NCBI RefSeq assembly: GCF_001642475.1
Contig: NW_019174039.1
Coordinates: 1 to 64,000 of the forward strand
Length of the DNA: 64,000 nt
Reading direction: 5' to 3'
DNA from: Fonsecaea monophora
Taxonomy: Eukaryota; Ascomycota; Eurotiomycetes; Chaetothyriales; Herpotrichiellaceae
The translations under genes and the position numbers were made by a program. Position 1 is the stretch's first letter. The number at the start of each line of letters is the position of its first letter. Of the stretch, positions 21,362 to 31,244 are shown piece by piece. Below the pieces are notes generated by a model. That model was not told the DNA's origin and did not search any database. It worked only from the letters and a program-made list of their open reading frames with translations.

Positions 21362-21597
21362 CATTATATGACACAGACACAGACACAGTAATTACAGCGC
21401 AGCAGTGCAACTAGGTCATTTGGAGCTGCAGCAGTGAGAAACCAGAGATGACATTGATATTGATATGATAACAAACAATACAAATTCAAACTATCGATCG
21501 ACTCGGGAAAATTCAATACCACGTATACCGCATATACGTAATAGGCATATGATACACGCGATGTGCCGTGCAATCAAGCCTGCCTGCTCAGAGCTGC

Positions 21598-22200
21598 CTA
21601 CCTAGCCCGCAGCACAGCCTGATGGCCACGCCAACGTCTCACTGAACCCGCTCTGAGATTGTCGTGTCTTAGAGGAAACACCCAGTCCTGATACCCTTCG
21701 GTCGAGGTGTGGACGCTGTCAAAGCCTCCAAAGTCGGGATCACCTGGATGGGAAAGAAGGGTACTCGCGTCGGTACAGTCGATCCTGTTAAGGGCATGGT
21801 AGTACGAGAGGCGCAACGTGGCAACTGCTGGTTCCAGATCGCCCAAGCAGATCATGCTTATCAGATCAAGGGTTCTGTGGACCTGGTGTCTCCGTTTGGT
21901 CTCGCCGAATTCGTCGTGTTTTGGTCCGTTGATTCTTTCTTGTCTGCACCCTGCGGCGCGGGGGGGTGGGGAATCAGAGGCTGCTTCAACGCGAGACCCA
22001 TATCCATATCCAGATCCAGATCCAGATTCTGCCGGAATGGTATCGGAAGACTGTTGCTCTAAACCGTACCCAGTATCTTCCTGCTCGTGAATCGAAACGG
22101 ACTCTGTTTGTGAGGAGGCAGATTCTCTGTCTTGCGGTTGAGGAGGGTCAGATGCTGCTTCAAGATTAGAATCGCTGCAGCGACCTGCCTCGTCCGACAA
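21598..22200 (-). CDS. Hypothetical protein, Ser/Gly-rich N-terminus
   Basis: Open frame of 200 aa. The first ~95 residues are low complexity, with a Gly-Ser-Gly-Tyr run that comes from the ATCCA[TG] repeat near 21,998-22,028, and two similar pieces, EAASDPPQPQ and EAASDSPPPR. The second half has helix-like character (HRTLDLISMICLGDLEPAVA). No family recognised and no intron evident. Could be a real lineage-specific gene or a chance frame over a repeat; coding status is uncertain. Confidence 0.3.
   Translation of the reverse strand: MSDEAGRCSDSNLEAASDPPQPQDRESASSQTESVSIHEQEDTGYGLEQQSSDTIPAESGSGSGYGYGSRVEAASDSPPPRAAGCRQERINGPKHDEFGETKRRHQVHRTLDLISMICLGDLEPAVATLRLSYYHALNRIDCTDASTLLSHPGDPDFGGFDSVHTSTEGYQDWVFPLRHDNLRAGSVRRWRGHQAVLRAR
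21998..22028. repeat. Imperfect ATCCA[TG] microsatellite
   Basis: Tandem 6-mers (atccat, atccag) repeated about five times. On the minus strand it encodes the Gly-Ser/Gly-Tyr run of the overlapping hypothetical protein. Confidence 0.8.
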
Positions 22201-22668
22201 ATCTTTGGGGCATATTCCCGTTCTTTTGCTCCATACTGAATCACGCAGATAATAGATCTGTTCAATAAAATAGTGGCCCAGACGAAGATCAAATTAATCC
22301 CTGCTTAAGTAGCCGCACGGGAGACCCAGGTGACAGGGATAAAGCATGGGGCCTGACTCACAGAACGACATCCGCAAACAAGAGGGTATCAAATCATTCC
22401 TACTTCACGAAGCACCGTCACCCGTCACACAGCTGTTTGATACCCTCAACCAGTGAGTAAGGTCCAATACCCTGCTGGACCGCCAAAGCGCAATTGTAAA
22501 GAGAGCAATAGCCAAGAGCGCATGTGTGGTCAAGAAGATGCATAGATTTTGGGGTCACCCAGGAGAAAACCGTAGTTGCCTCCATCGAACCAATTCCTGA
22601 CCAACAGAATGGTGTACAGAGTGTCAGTAATGTACATGCTTTTGAGATGATTTGATGATGTACAGGGA
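22201..22668. other. Intergenic
   Basis: 468 bp between a doubtful ORF and the 3' end of the MRP49 gene. No gene or structured RNA seen. Confidence 0.4.
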
Positions 22669-23457
22669 TTATGCCTCGTTGGCCATTCTCTCGGCAGCCT
22701 CCCGTGCTCTTTTCAAGTCCTCCTTTTGTTTCCTGATCGCGTCCATGCCAGCTTTGACCCGCTGCCGGTCCTCTTCTGCCCGTGCAAAGAATTCCTTTAG
22801 TCTTTCCATTTGCTCGGTTTCCTCAGGGTTCTCAGGGTAGTCCTCGCATCTTGTGGTGTTCTGGAACCATTTCCATATGCTCCCTGGTTGGTGTGGCCCT
22901 AAACGCAGTTCCACAGTTCTGGTGAATGTCGACGTCGGAGTAGGGTTCGATGACGAAGATGGTGATGCGCTGGAGGTTGTCTGGTCGGAAGCTTGCGACT
23001 TGGCCTCTATTTCGGTCCACGTTTCTCGATACTCGCCGTCGTTGCTTGTTTCTAAAGACGTCTTTTCCAGCTCTCTCAGCGCCTGCTGGTCGGCACTCTC
23101 AAACGTCAATTGTAGTCGCCGGGGTCCCTGTTCTACTCTGATCGGTAAACCGGGGTTGTGGTATTTCAATCGTGGTAGGTGATCTTTCTGAAATATTCTC
23201 GCAGGTCTCGTGCTCTTGTTCCACTGCTTTCGGTCATATTGCAGGCTTAACCGCGTCAATTGGGGAGAAGGTGGAGGAGGCAGGATAGCTGCGCCTTCGC
23301 CATGGCGGACTTTGAAAAGCTGCGGAAATGAGCACACATTCGGTCCGTCGGACATCTCGAATACTCACTTTCTAGAACACCATCAGTAAATCTTCTACAG
23401 GACAGAGAAAGGACTCACAGGTTGAAGACCGCGCATGCGCTTCAGGACATGCACCAT
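22669..23457 (-). CDS. MRP49: Mitochondrial ribosomal protein of the L51/S25/CI-B8 family (Mrp49-like)
   Basis: Two exons, 23457-23419 (MVHVLKRMRGLQP) and 23319-22669, joined in phase 0 by a 99-nt intron; 229 aa. The joined N-terminus LQPLFKVRHGEGAAILPPPP followed by RLSLQYDRKQW and LPRLKYHNPGLPIRVEQGP is the thioredoxin-like L51/S25/CI-B8 fold of the mitochondrial large-subunit protein Mrp49 (mL61). The C-terminal ~110 residues are a fungal extension: a Ser/Thr/Pro linker, then a long charged helix (EETEQMERLKEFFARAEEDR) likely to form a coiled coil on the ribosome surface. The intron itself contains an internal acceptor and a second GTGAGT donor 3 nt apart, described in the findings. Confidence 0.85.
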
Positions 23458-25464
23458 TTTCGCGACCGTCGTAGCTCCCAATCGACCTTGTGGCCAGGTG
23501 CAGACGACGAAACAAGGGTAGAGAATATACAAACAAAGGAAGTTCCGCGGTCAGCTTAGAAAATTTAGCCACTAGTTGAACTTCAATGCACTGTTCACTT
23601 GCTGCACATGCACATATGGAACAAAAGTGTCAAACTCAGAGCCTGTCCTGATACAAACGCGCCGAGACAAGGCTGCGGCTCGGCGTGTTTGCTACCGGGC
23701 GGGTCTGCTGGTATCTGAACTCTATTCGGACAAGGCTCTCCCCAAAAGGGGTGGTTTGTCTGCCCAGCGAGGTTTTGATGATGTGAAGGATGATAAAAGG
23801 CTGTCAGCCTACAAAGGGCTCAACAAAGGCATGTACTTCCGATTTTAGTGTGTCTTTGCAGGTAAGCAAGAGGAAGGCATGACTATGCGAACAAAAGGTG
23901 GCCATTGGGACACAGCGAGACAATACCAGTGACATGCATCTTGTGATATGTACCAGGACCAAAAGATCCACAGAACCCTGAGCCTCTTTATGGTACATTG
24001 CATCTTCTGAGCTCTACAGGAATGAAGATATGGAATATTGTTTGAGCGAGAGCTGGAGATTTTGAGTAGTGTTAACTGTTACCCATAAAAGTCCTTGTCT
24101 CCCCCAAGAGTCTTCCAACACGATCTCTAACCTTGATCCTGAACGTTGTGTCAAAACATCTCCTGTAGGCAGCACGATGGTGCGACATCACGTACTGCTA
24201 GTTTCGCAGATCGTGGGGCCATGTAGTGGTCAGGCTTGTGATGGAGTACATTGTGAATGTAATCGTTCTCGAAGGTCCGGTCTGGTGGAGAGGAAATGGA
24301 CCGGTATACTTGGACGATGACTCTGTTAAGGTCAGTATTGTAGTGCCTGAGCTATTCTCTCTCTCTCAACTTATAGTGCCAACGCGTTGATTGTTAAAGT
24401 TAAATGTGCTCTTGTCTTGTTGTGGTGAAGTAGCATATTCCCAACCCAGAAGACATTTCGCGGTGCTTCTTTGTGAACGAGGTCCGGACAAGTTGAGCTC
24501 CTCTGTGTTGGCAGATGCACATCGGTTCCTGATCAGGCAAATGGCGAAGGTTCTGGTGCAGGTCTTTGTTCGTGCATTTTTAAAAGAACAACGGTTGTGG
24601 CGGGACTGTGTAAAAGGGACGCCGTAGATAATGAACTGATGTCCTGGATGTCAGCACTGGTCATTGTCTGAGAACGTAGACGCAGAGGTGCAAGGTGTAG
24701 TGGTCGTGGAAAGGAGTAGGTAGAGTCAGGAGGTTTATGGGAGTCCAATGGTAGAGGCAGAGGAATATGTTCACGAGCTTGGTACAGAGTCGTTCTTGAT
24801 CTCAACCTCATCTGTAGAGAGACTCTGGGCCTTGTGACCATCCAGTGACTATAGAGATCGTATGGTGGGCAATCAAGGAGTGAAAAGAACATCACAGTCT
24901 GTGAGAAATGCAAATGTCTCTGCAGCGGTTAGTACAGGTGCACCAGACGATCCTTTCAGGAGACCTACCAACAAGCAATAGCCAGCGCCCAAGTTTCTCT
25001 CCTGTCGACACAGACCACAACCTGTCTGTCTAGAAGACCATAAGGAGAACAGAAAGGCCAAAGCCCAAGCATTGCCTGCGCCCTTTCTCGACAAGTGACA
25101 GCGCAGACAGCACAGCGCAGGCAGTCCGGCACCCCTTCCAACTTGGGACTGGCGGCTCTGGGAGGTGAAGACTCTTTCTCTCCTCTCCTCTCTCCTCCCC
25201 TTTCTTCTTCATCATCACCCTCATCATCACCCTCCTTCAATCATCCTTCATCAAAGCCACACCATCGCAAGCATCGTGCATCTCCGCCTCCACGCAGGCT
25301 TCGTGAAAAGCTATCTCCAGAGATAGCTGTCGCGTTGACCGCGTCGGACAGTGTTGTCGACACTTCACGTTCGTTCGTCTTGAACATCATCTTACCCCTT
25401 TTACAAGCCTTCTTTACCACAATCCGTCTTAGGACAGTTTTCCAAAGCTTGCGCAGTCTTCACC
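23458..25464. other. Long gene-free stretch upstream of the GT2 gene
   Basis: About 2 kb with only short, domain-free frames. The 3' part (25,095-25,464) looks like the promoter and 5' leader of the glycosyltransferase gene. The frame at 24913-24533 (minus) has no recognisable protein features. Could hide a non-coding RNA, but I see no signature. Confidence 0.5.
25171..25250 (+). promoter_or_regulatory. Pyrimidine-rich tract upstream of the GT2 gene
   Basis: Nearly pure C/T run (ctctttctctcctctcctct and onward), then cat/cac-rich sequence, about 215-290 bp before the ATG. Such CT blocks precede transcription starts of strongly expressed fungal genes. Placement is inference. Confidence 0.4.
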
Positions 25465-27539
25465 ATGGCTGTGGACAATCTTGTCTCCGCCGCTGAGGAC
25501 GACTCGGGCGTTCATCGCCAAACCGTCACCTTGCGCCCCAACAAGAAAAAGACCTTCGGCAAGCGCAAAGCCCGAGCCCCATACCGCGTTGTGGAGGTTG
25601 AGAAGAAAAAGCCGCAGCGTACCTCTCTCTTCTCTCTCGTGTTTACCGGACTCAACATCATCAGTATCTCGGCATACCTTTGTGTACTCTTCATCAACAT
25701 CATCCAGACATGGTGGCGAGGCCAGGGGTTTCATAGGGCTGCTTATCTCTTCGCTCTTGGACAGTTCTATGACAACCGTAAGTATGGTCCTCTCTCGGTC
25801 GACGTCGACTAATCCTGTCAAAGTATCGTCGATCTTGGATGGAGCCTGGCGTATCGCGGTCGGCCTCGCCCGTGACTCTAAACCACGACCGACACTTCGC
25901 ATCCTCGGCAACAATGTCCCAGGAGTTGATGTCCTTGTTGTTTGCTGTGGTGAGCCGGACGATGTCGTCTTGGACACGGTCAAAGCTGTCTGCAAGCTTA
26001 ACTGGCCACATGACAAACTCAGAGTCATCGTGGCTGATGATGGCAACATGGAAAGCCTTCGCATCCAAGTCGAGAAGCTGCAAGGCAGATATCCACATCT
26101 GTATTACCATGCTCGCATGAAGCCCAGTGATGGGAACCATGGATACAAGGCCGGCAATCTCAACCAAACCATCCGCGAATATGTCATCGACCTTCCTGGT
26201 GGCCACAATGACTTCATAGCGATTTTCGATGCCGATATGATGCCTGAGCCTCAGTTCCTGCGAGCCCTTATCCCACATGCCCTCAAAAATGAGAAAATTG
26301 GGATGGTCACTGCCGCTCAGGTATGTCATTGCATTCTCGTTTGGAGTTCGTCGCGCTGACAGTGATAGCATCACTACAACATTCCCAATGATGATCCGTT
26401 GAACCAAGCCAACTCGACTGGAACTGCAGCTGATGATGGGCTCCGAGACTCGGTCAACGTCGCCTGGTGCCCTGGCAGTGGCTTCATCGTTCGTAAGGAA
26501 GCTTGGTCTGAGATTGGTGGTTTCCCAGAATTCTCAATCACTGAAGATCTCATCACCAGCTGGTTCCTGCATGGAAAAGCCTGGAGGATAGTCTTGGTTC
26601 ATGAAGTTTTGCAATGGGGGCTGCAGCCAGATTGTATCCTGACTCACTTGAAGCAGCGCCGACGTTGGGTAAGCGTGAACATGACCTTAGAAAAAAGTGT
26701 TGATGACTGACACAGCACAGTGGACTGGACATATCCGTGACGCTTTCAAACTGGGCTTCACCTTGTGGGACTACCGCCTCAAAGAAGCTACACGGCTTCA
26801 ACGCATCGCCATGCTGCACCATAGCTGTCGACCTTACTTGATGACATTGACCAAGCTTGCCAACTCTGTTTTCGCATTTGTCTGCCTCTACCGCGGTCGA
26901 CCTGTCATAGCTACCCCAAGTCAGAATGCACTGTATTGGGCTGTCATGTTCCTTGCAATCGTTCGTATGATGGCGCTGATTGGAGATATAAAGTCGGTCT
27001 TTGGCAAATACTACCTGAGTGTCCGTCGTCGTACTGCAACCGGAGTCTGGATGGGTCATCACTTCTCCCGCGATGTTCTTCAAACCTTGCTGCCAAAGCG
27101 GCTTGGTGGTCTGCGTCTTGGGTTCGGAGTGAGCGGTGTGGGTGGTACTTCTGTCAAAGAACGAGATATCAACAACCGTCCTCCTCTTGTCAAGAGACTC
27201 TGGATGCTCCATCGTCGTGAAGGTATCTTGTGGCATGTTGTCCTCTTTTTCATCATGTCTTATGTGTTCATCTTCAGAATTCAGTCTGAGATCAAGGCAT
27301 CGGTTATTAACGGCAAATTAATCGCTGACAAGGCCTTTTGGTTTCGCTTCATCGCTTCGGCTGGCTTTCCTGGGCTTGGACTCATCGAGACAATTCCCCT
27401 GTACCTCACACCTGTCGTTTATGCCATCTGGCCGCCAACGATGCCACAACGTCGTGACAGCATGAAGTATGACGGCAAGAGCGGACTGTGGAAGCCAATG
27501 CCAGAGTACAAGAGCATCAAATGGACATCGGCTAGTTAG
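25465..27539 (+). CDS. Processive family-2 glycosyltransferase, cellulose-synthase-like
   Basis: Four exons: 25465-25777, 25824-26320, 26369-26668 and 26721-27539 (phases 1, 0, 0), 642 aa. A basic cytosolic N-terminus precedes one or two membrane segments (LVFTGLNIISISAYLCVLFI). The GT-A domain has the processive GT2 signature: DDGN near residue 175 and DAD near 239 (UDP-sugar and Mn binding), TED near 327 (catalytic base) and QRRRW near 365 (holds the acceptor). Several membrane helices follow (YWAVMFLAIVRMMALIG, VVLFFIMSYVFIFRI, FPGLGLIETIPLYL). The enzyme should polymerise a beta-linked glycan at the plasma membrane or Golgi. Fungal members are poorly studied; it is not a chitin synthase (no EDR...QRRRW layout). 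Sugar specificity cannot be read. Confidence 0.88.
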
Positions 27540-28150
27540 TGGCTGGCTGTGCCTCACATCCTCGGTGTTGCCTGGATGGCGACTGTCGTCGTCGTCATGT
27601 GGCACATGTGAGGTGGCACGTGTCCAAGGATCGAAAGTCAAAGGATGAGTTGATGGAGAAGTTCGTTGGTACAAAGAGGTTGAGAAGTGAAGGAGGAAAC
27701 CTAGTGAGTGTGGCATCAACACTTGGCAGCGCAGGGCATTGCTAACCGCGCCTTACAGAATAGAACACAGAGTCATCAGTATCGACACACCTCAAACAGC
27801 GACCGGGACAGAGAAGGATTGATGACACCAAGCAGAAATCGCACACGGGATATAACACAAGAGCTCAAGGACTATCCTGTTTGTTATCACATGAGCGTCG
27901 GTCACCGTGATGTTGAAAGTGAAGGATTCTGCGAGGGGTGCATCGACAGACACACAGATGACCGGGAGGAGAGCTGTTCCTTGTCCTTCTTTTTTCCTTG
28001 TTCCTTTGCTTTGATATCATCAGTCACAACAGCCGAAGACGGCCAGTGCTGGTCCATGTACACCGGCCTCTTCAGGCACATCCCCAAACACAGACAATAG
28101 CTTTAGCTTTTAGCATCAATTAGAATCAGCAGGAATCAAAAACGCTGAAA
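27540..28150. other. Convergent intergenic region
   Basis: About 610 bp between the 3' ends of the GT2 and RRG9 genes. A 130-aa plus-strand frame (27708-28100) shows no domain. Nothing supported. Confidence 0.4.
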
Positions 28151-29107
28151 TCATGCTTTGCGTGCATTCTCCAGCATCTCCTTTGCTCTCAGCTCCTCGT
28201 CAAAGGCATCTGGATCCTCCATCTCCCTGTCCTTCATCCTCTTTGGCCTCAACCCAAGCTCAGATTGATGGTCCCAGATCCGGTCGTGTCGCTTTGCCCA
28301 TCTTTCTCTCCTTTTCTGCATCTCAACTTCATCCTTTGGTCGCCATTTACTCTTCAATATTCTCCGGATTGCCTCTGGAGACACCTTGAAATGTTGTGCA
28401 AGAAGTGGTGTCGACCATCGCTCTGGATCTTCTTCGTGGAGAGTACGGATCCCATCCATCGCATCCGGCGAGAGTCGCTTCCGCGGGTTCCATCCTTCAT
28501 CACCAAATTTCTTCGAGAGGCTGACCTTTTGGGTCTGCCAGGGCTCAAGCTTCTTCCGCGGCTTCACGTTCAAGTCTCGCAACTCTAAACGCGGTTTTCT
28601 TCTGGGTTTTGAAGAGGCACCGATACCCACACCCGCGTCTGTGTCGGCGTGACCCTCGTCGGAAAATTTCGACCACGGACGCCCGTGTCTGTCTCGGAAA
28701 TGGGCCCTTGAAGATATCACGACCATGCCTTCGTCCTCATATTGTCCCTCTCTATCACTTTTGCGGTCGTACCCTCCAACCGATCTTGCCCCATTGTATT
28801 GCGGTACGCCTTTCCCTCTCGTTGATGCCTGTGCACTCGGCCTATTGGTGTCTGTCGCGCCTGCGTGTGTCTGGGAGGAATATCTCCGCCGCTTGTGGGT
28901 GTTGCAACTTTGGGGTGGAAACGTCCTCAGGGTGGTTGTTATCGCTCGTGTAGTGGGCGTCATCAGAGGTGTGACTGGAACGTGCGGTTTCGGTGGTGGA
29001 ATGTATGAAATGGTATGTGCACGGCGAAATGATGGGCGAGAATGTCTCGAGATGGTCTTGACGGTGCACAGCAACCTGGTACTGGTCTGCATATTCACAG
29101 ACATCAT
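28151..29107 (-). CDS. RRG9: Required for respiratory growth protein 9 (neugrin family)
   Basis: Intronless, 318 aa. The N-terminus (MMSVNMQTSTRLLCTVKTIS then RHSRPSFRRAH) is a basic presequence for mitochondrial import; a second ATG at residue 6 could also serve. After ~175 residues of disordered, charged sequence comes the neugrin/Rrg9 domain: KLEPWQTQKVSLSKKFGDEG, WNPRKRLSPDAMDGIR, and HEEDPERWSTPLLAQHFKVS followed by PEAIRRILKSKWRPK, which contains a helix-turn-helix. In yeast this protein is needed to keep mitochondrial DNA and respiratory growth; neugrin supports the mitoribosome in animals. The tail is a charged helix. Confidence 0.88.
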   Translation of the reverse strand: MMSVNMQTSTRLLCTVKTISRHSRPSFRRAHTISYIPPPKPHVPVTPLMTPTTRAITTTLRTFPPQSCNTHKRRRYSSQTHAGATDTNRPSAQASTRGKGVPQYNGARSVGGYDRKSDREGQYEDEGMVVISSRAHFRDRHGRPWSKFSDEGHADTDAGVGIGASSKPRRKPRLELRDLNVKPRKKLEPWQTQKVSLSKKFGDEGWNPRKRLSPDAMDGIRTLHEEDPERWSTPLLAQHFKVSPEAIRRILKSKWRPKDEVEMQKRRERWAKRHDRIWDHQSELGLRPKRMKDREMEDPDAFDEELRAKEMLENARKA

Positions 29108-29446
29108 GCCTTCGCGGTGATGCCCCAGCCGTGTCAGCTACGTCCCCAAACCCCGAAATTAATGTTGTGGACAGTTTGGTATGAAAGGTCGAGAGTCCCT
29201 TCGCTGTCCGCGGCGATGAAAGCCTGGACCCCAAGATGCAACTTGCTGCATGACTAGAAATGCCGAAGATTAGGCGAGATCTTGACTCGCGATTTGATCA
29301 TCGGATCATGACTGACATCAAGATTCCATCCAGGTCTGGCTGGCCCTTGGCCACATACAAACGGTAGACTTTTACAACAAATCGCAAGTATCTTAATTAC
29401 CCTCTTGTCGTTTATATGCCGTCTATTTCGCGGGTTTCTTCCCAAG
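29108..29446. other. Divergent promoter region, RRG9 and MpaB-like gene
   Basis: 339 bp between two divergent starts. No gene seen; the plus-strand frame open from 29405 starts with TTG. Confidence 0.4.
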
Positions 29447-30931
29447 ATGGCCTGGCCAAATCCATTCCGACGCCGAGATGAAAACACACGCACAGCCTGG
29501 GGATATACCTTCCAGATAACACCTAACCATCTAACTCTAGAACAGGCCCATCCTATGAAACACACTTATGATGTTCTTGGAGAAGAGTGCTACGACATTT
29601 TGAACCGGTTGAGCAGCAGTCTTCCCAACCGAGCAGATCCGCAGGTGCGAGACGATGCGCAATCGGAGAGTGTGGAACACCCTTCGCAGCAATCGAGTTC
29701 GTCCATGAACGGCTCTGCTGGTACGACTCAACCGCCGACGCCGTCTCCGAGACCTAAGCGAGACCTCTACCTACTTCTACGGGACCATCACTCGTCAAAT
29801 CCCAAACTTCAAGAACTCTGGGACGAGGTCACCACGGTGCCCAGCTGGGTTGATTGGGAGCAGATTTCCCGCGGGCAGGACGTCTTCTACCGCTACGGCG
29901 CGGCCACTCTCACGGGGCTGGCGTATCAGTCGCTCCTTGGAGGCATGGGCGCCAACCGGGTGGTCGAAGTCCTCGCCCGCACGGGTGGCTTCTCGGTCAA
30001 GGTGGCGCGGCACCGGCTGTTCGAAACCACACAGCACATCCTCGAGTGCACGCGATCACTTGAGAGCATCCAGCCCGGCGGCGCCGGGTTTGCGAGCTCG
30101 GTGCGAGTCCGGCTGTTGCACGCCGCGGTGCGGCAGCGGATCATGCAGCTGTGCAAGACGAGGCCGAGCTACTACAGCGTGGAGAAGTATGGGGTCCCGA
30201 TCAACGACCTCGACTGCATCGCCACGATCGGCACCTTCTCGGCCACCATCATCTACCTCTCGCTGCCTCGGCAGGGCATCTTCCTGCGCCGGCAAGAAGT
30301 CGAGGACTACATCGCGCTATGGCGGCTGATTGCGCACTACGTGGGCACGCCGACCGAGTACTTTGCGACGCCCGAGCGGGCGAAGTGCATGATGGAGAGC
30401 CTCCTCATGAACGAGATCAACCCGTCCAACACGAGCCAGGTGCTGGCCAACAACGTGATCCGGTGCCTGGAGAACCAGCCGCCGACGTTCGCGAGCCGCT
30501 CCTTCCTCGAAGTCAACGCCCGCTGGCTCAACGGCAACGAGCTCGCCGACGCGCTGGGCCTCGGCCGCCCGGGCCCCTGGTACTGGGCCCTCATGGCCGG
30601 CCAGTGCATCTTCTTCGCCTGCCTGTGCTACACGTACCGCGCGATCCCGGCCCTCGACCGCCGCAAGATCGACACCCTGCGCAAGGTCTTCTGGGCCGTC
30701 ATCGTCGAGGGCAAGTACGGCCTCGCCGGCGACCAGGCCGTCTTCGAGTTCAAATACGTCCCCGAGTTCGGCCTGGGCACCGCCAAGGGCGAGGATGACG
30801 AGACGCGTCCCACTGAGGTCGGCATCGAGCGGAGGAACCTCAACACTCTCCTGGTCGCCACGGGCGTCTTGGTCGGCGCCGCTTGGTTGGGCGTCAAGGT
30901 GTCGACGGCGCTGTTGGGCAGGATGTTTTAG
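29447..30931 (+). CDS. ER-bound oxygenase, MpaB / rubber-oxygenase (Lcp) domain protein
   Basis: Intronless, 494 aa from the ATG at 29447. The central domain matches the MpaB/Lcp (DUF2236) family of haem-type oxygenases that cleave C=C bonds in isoprenoids: PSWVDWEQISRGQDVFYRYG, GLAYQSLLGGMGANRVVEVL, RTGGFSVKVARHRLFETTQH, then YGVPINDLDCIATIGTFSAT and YIALWRLIAHYVGTP. His at HRLFETTQH and in IAHYVGTP are candidate haem or metal ligands. Hydrophobic segments near the C-terminus (WYWALMAGQCIFFACLCY, LNTLLVATGVLVGAAW) would anchor it in the ER membrane. It stands alone: no polyketide or terpene gene nearby. From about 29,850 on, third positions are almost all G/C, more than in the N-terminal part. 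Substrate unknown. Confidence 0.88.
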   Translation: MAWPNPFRRRDENTRTAWGYTFQITPNHLTLEQAHPMKHTYDVLGEECYDILNRLSSSLPNRADPQVRDDAQSESVEHPSQQSSSSMNGSAGTTQPPTPSPRPKRDLYLLLRDHHSSNPKLQELWDEVTTVPSWVDWEQISRGQDVFYRYGAATLTGLAYQSLLGGMGANRVVEVLARTGGFSVKVARHRLFETTQHILECTRSLESIQPGGAGFASSVRVRLLHAAVRQRIMQLCKTRPSYYSVEKYGVPINDLDCIATIGTFSATIIYLSLPRQGIFLRRQEVEDYIALWRLIAHYVGTPTEYFATPERAKCMMESLLMNEINPSNTSQVLANNVIRCLENQPPTFASRSFLEVNARWLNGNELADALGLGRPGPWYWALMAGQCIFFACLCYTYRAIPALDRRKIDTLRKVFWAVIVEGKYGLAGDQAVFEFKYVPEFGLGTAKGEDDETRPTEVGIERRNLNTLLVATGVLVGAAWLGVKVSTALLGRMF

Positions 30932-31244
30932 AGCAGGGGTTGATTTCATAGAGCATTTGAGAAGGAAGGAGTTCACGACGCATTTTTGGCATCAACGACG
31001 GAGTATGGAGCAATGGCGCTCGAGGCGGCTATATGTTGGATATTTTGTATTTTTGCATATACTTGTACACACTCTCACACACACATATATATCATATTTA
31101 TGCCAGGCGTCGTCGTGCTGCGTGGGGTATCATACTCATCAAAGCAAATGCGAAGCCAGTCAGTCAGTCTACTACGGCTGAGTCTCCACCTCGTCAGTCT
31201 TCCGATAGTTGACATGAGCATAGTCTCTCTATCTATCCCGTCTG
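30932..31244. other. Convergent 3' region with CA/TA repeat
   Basis: 313 bp between converging genes, with a short (CA)n-(TA)n stretch at about 31,073-31,093. No gene. Confidence 0.5.

Noticed and set aside
20524..21410. Minus-strand frames of more than 200 aa opposite the 20.1-kb gene
   Set aside because: GC-driven antisense shadows, rich in Pro, Arg and Ser, without domain pattern.
24533..24913. 126-aa minus-strand frame in the region before the GT2 gene
   Set aside because: No domain and it lies in low-complexity, promoter-like sequence.
30151..30976. Long open frames in other registers over the MpaB-like gene
   Set aside because: They come from the extreme GC3 bias of the real gene; the translations are Arg/Pro/Ala-rich shadows.
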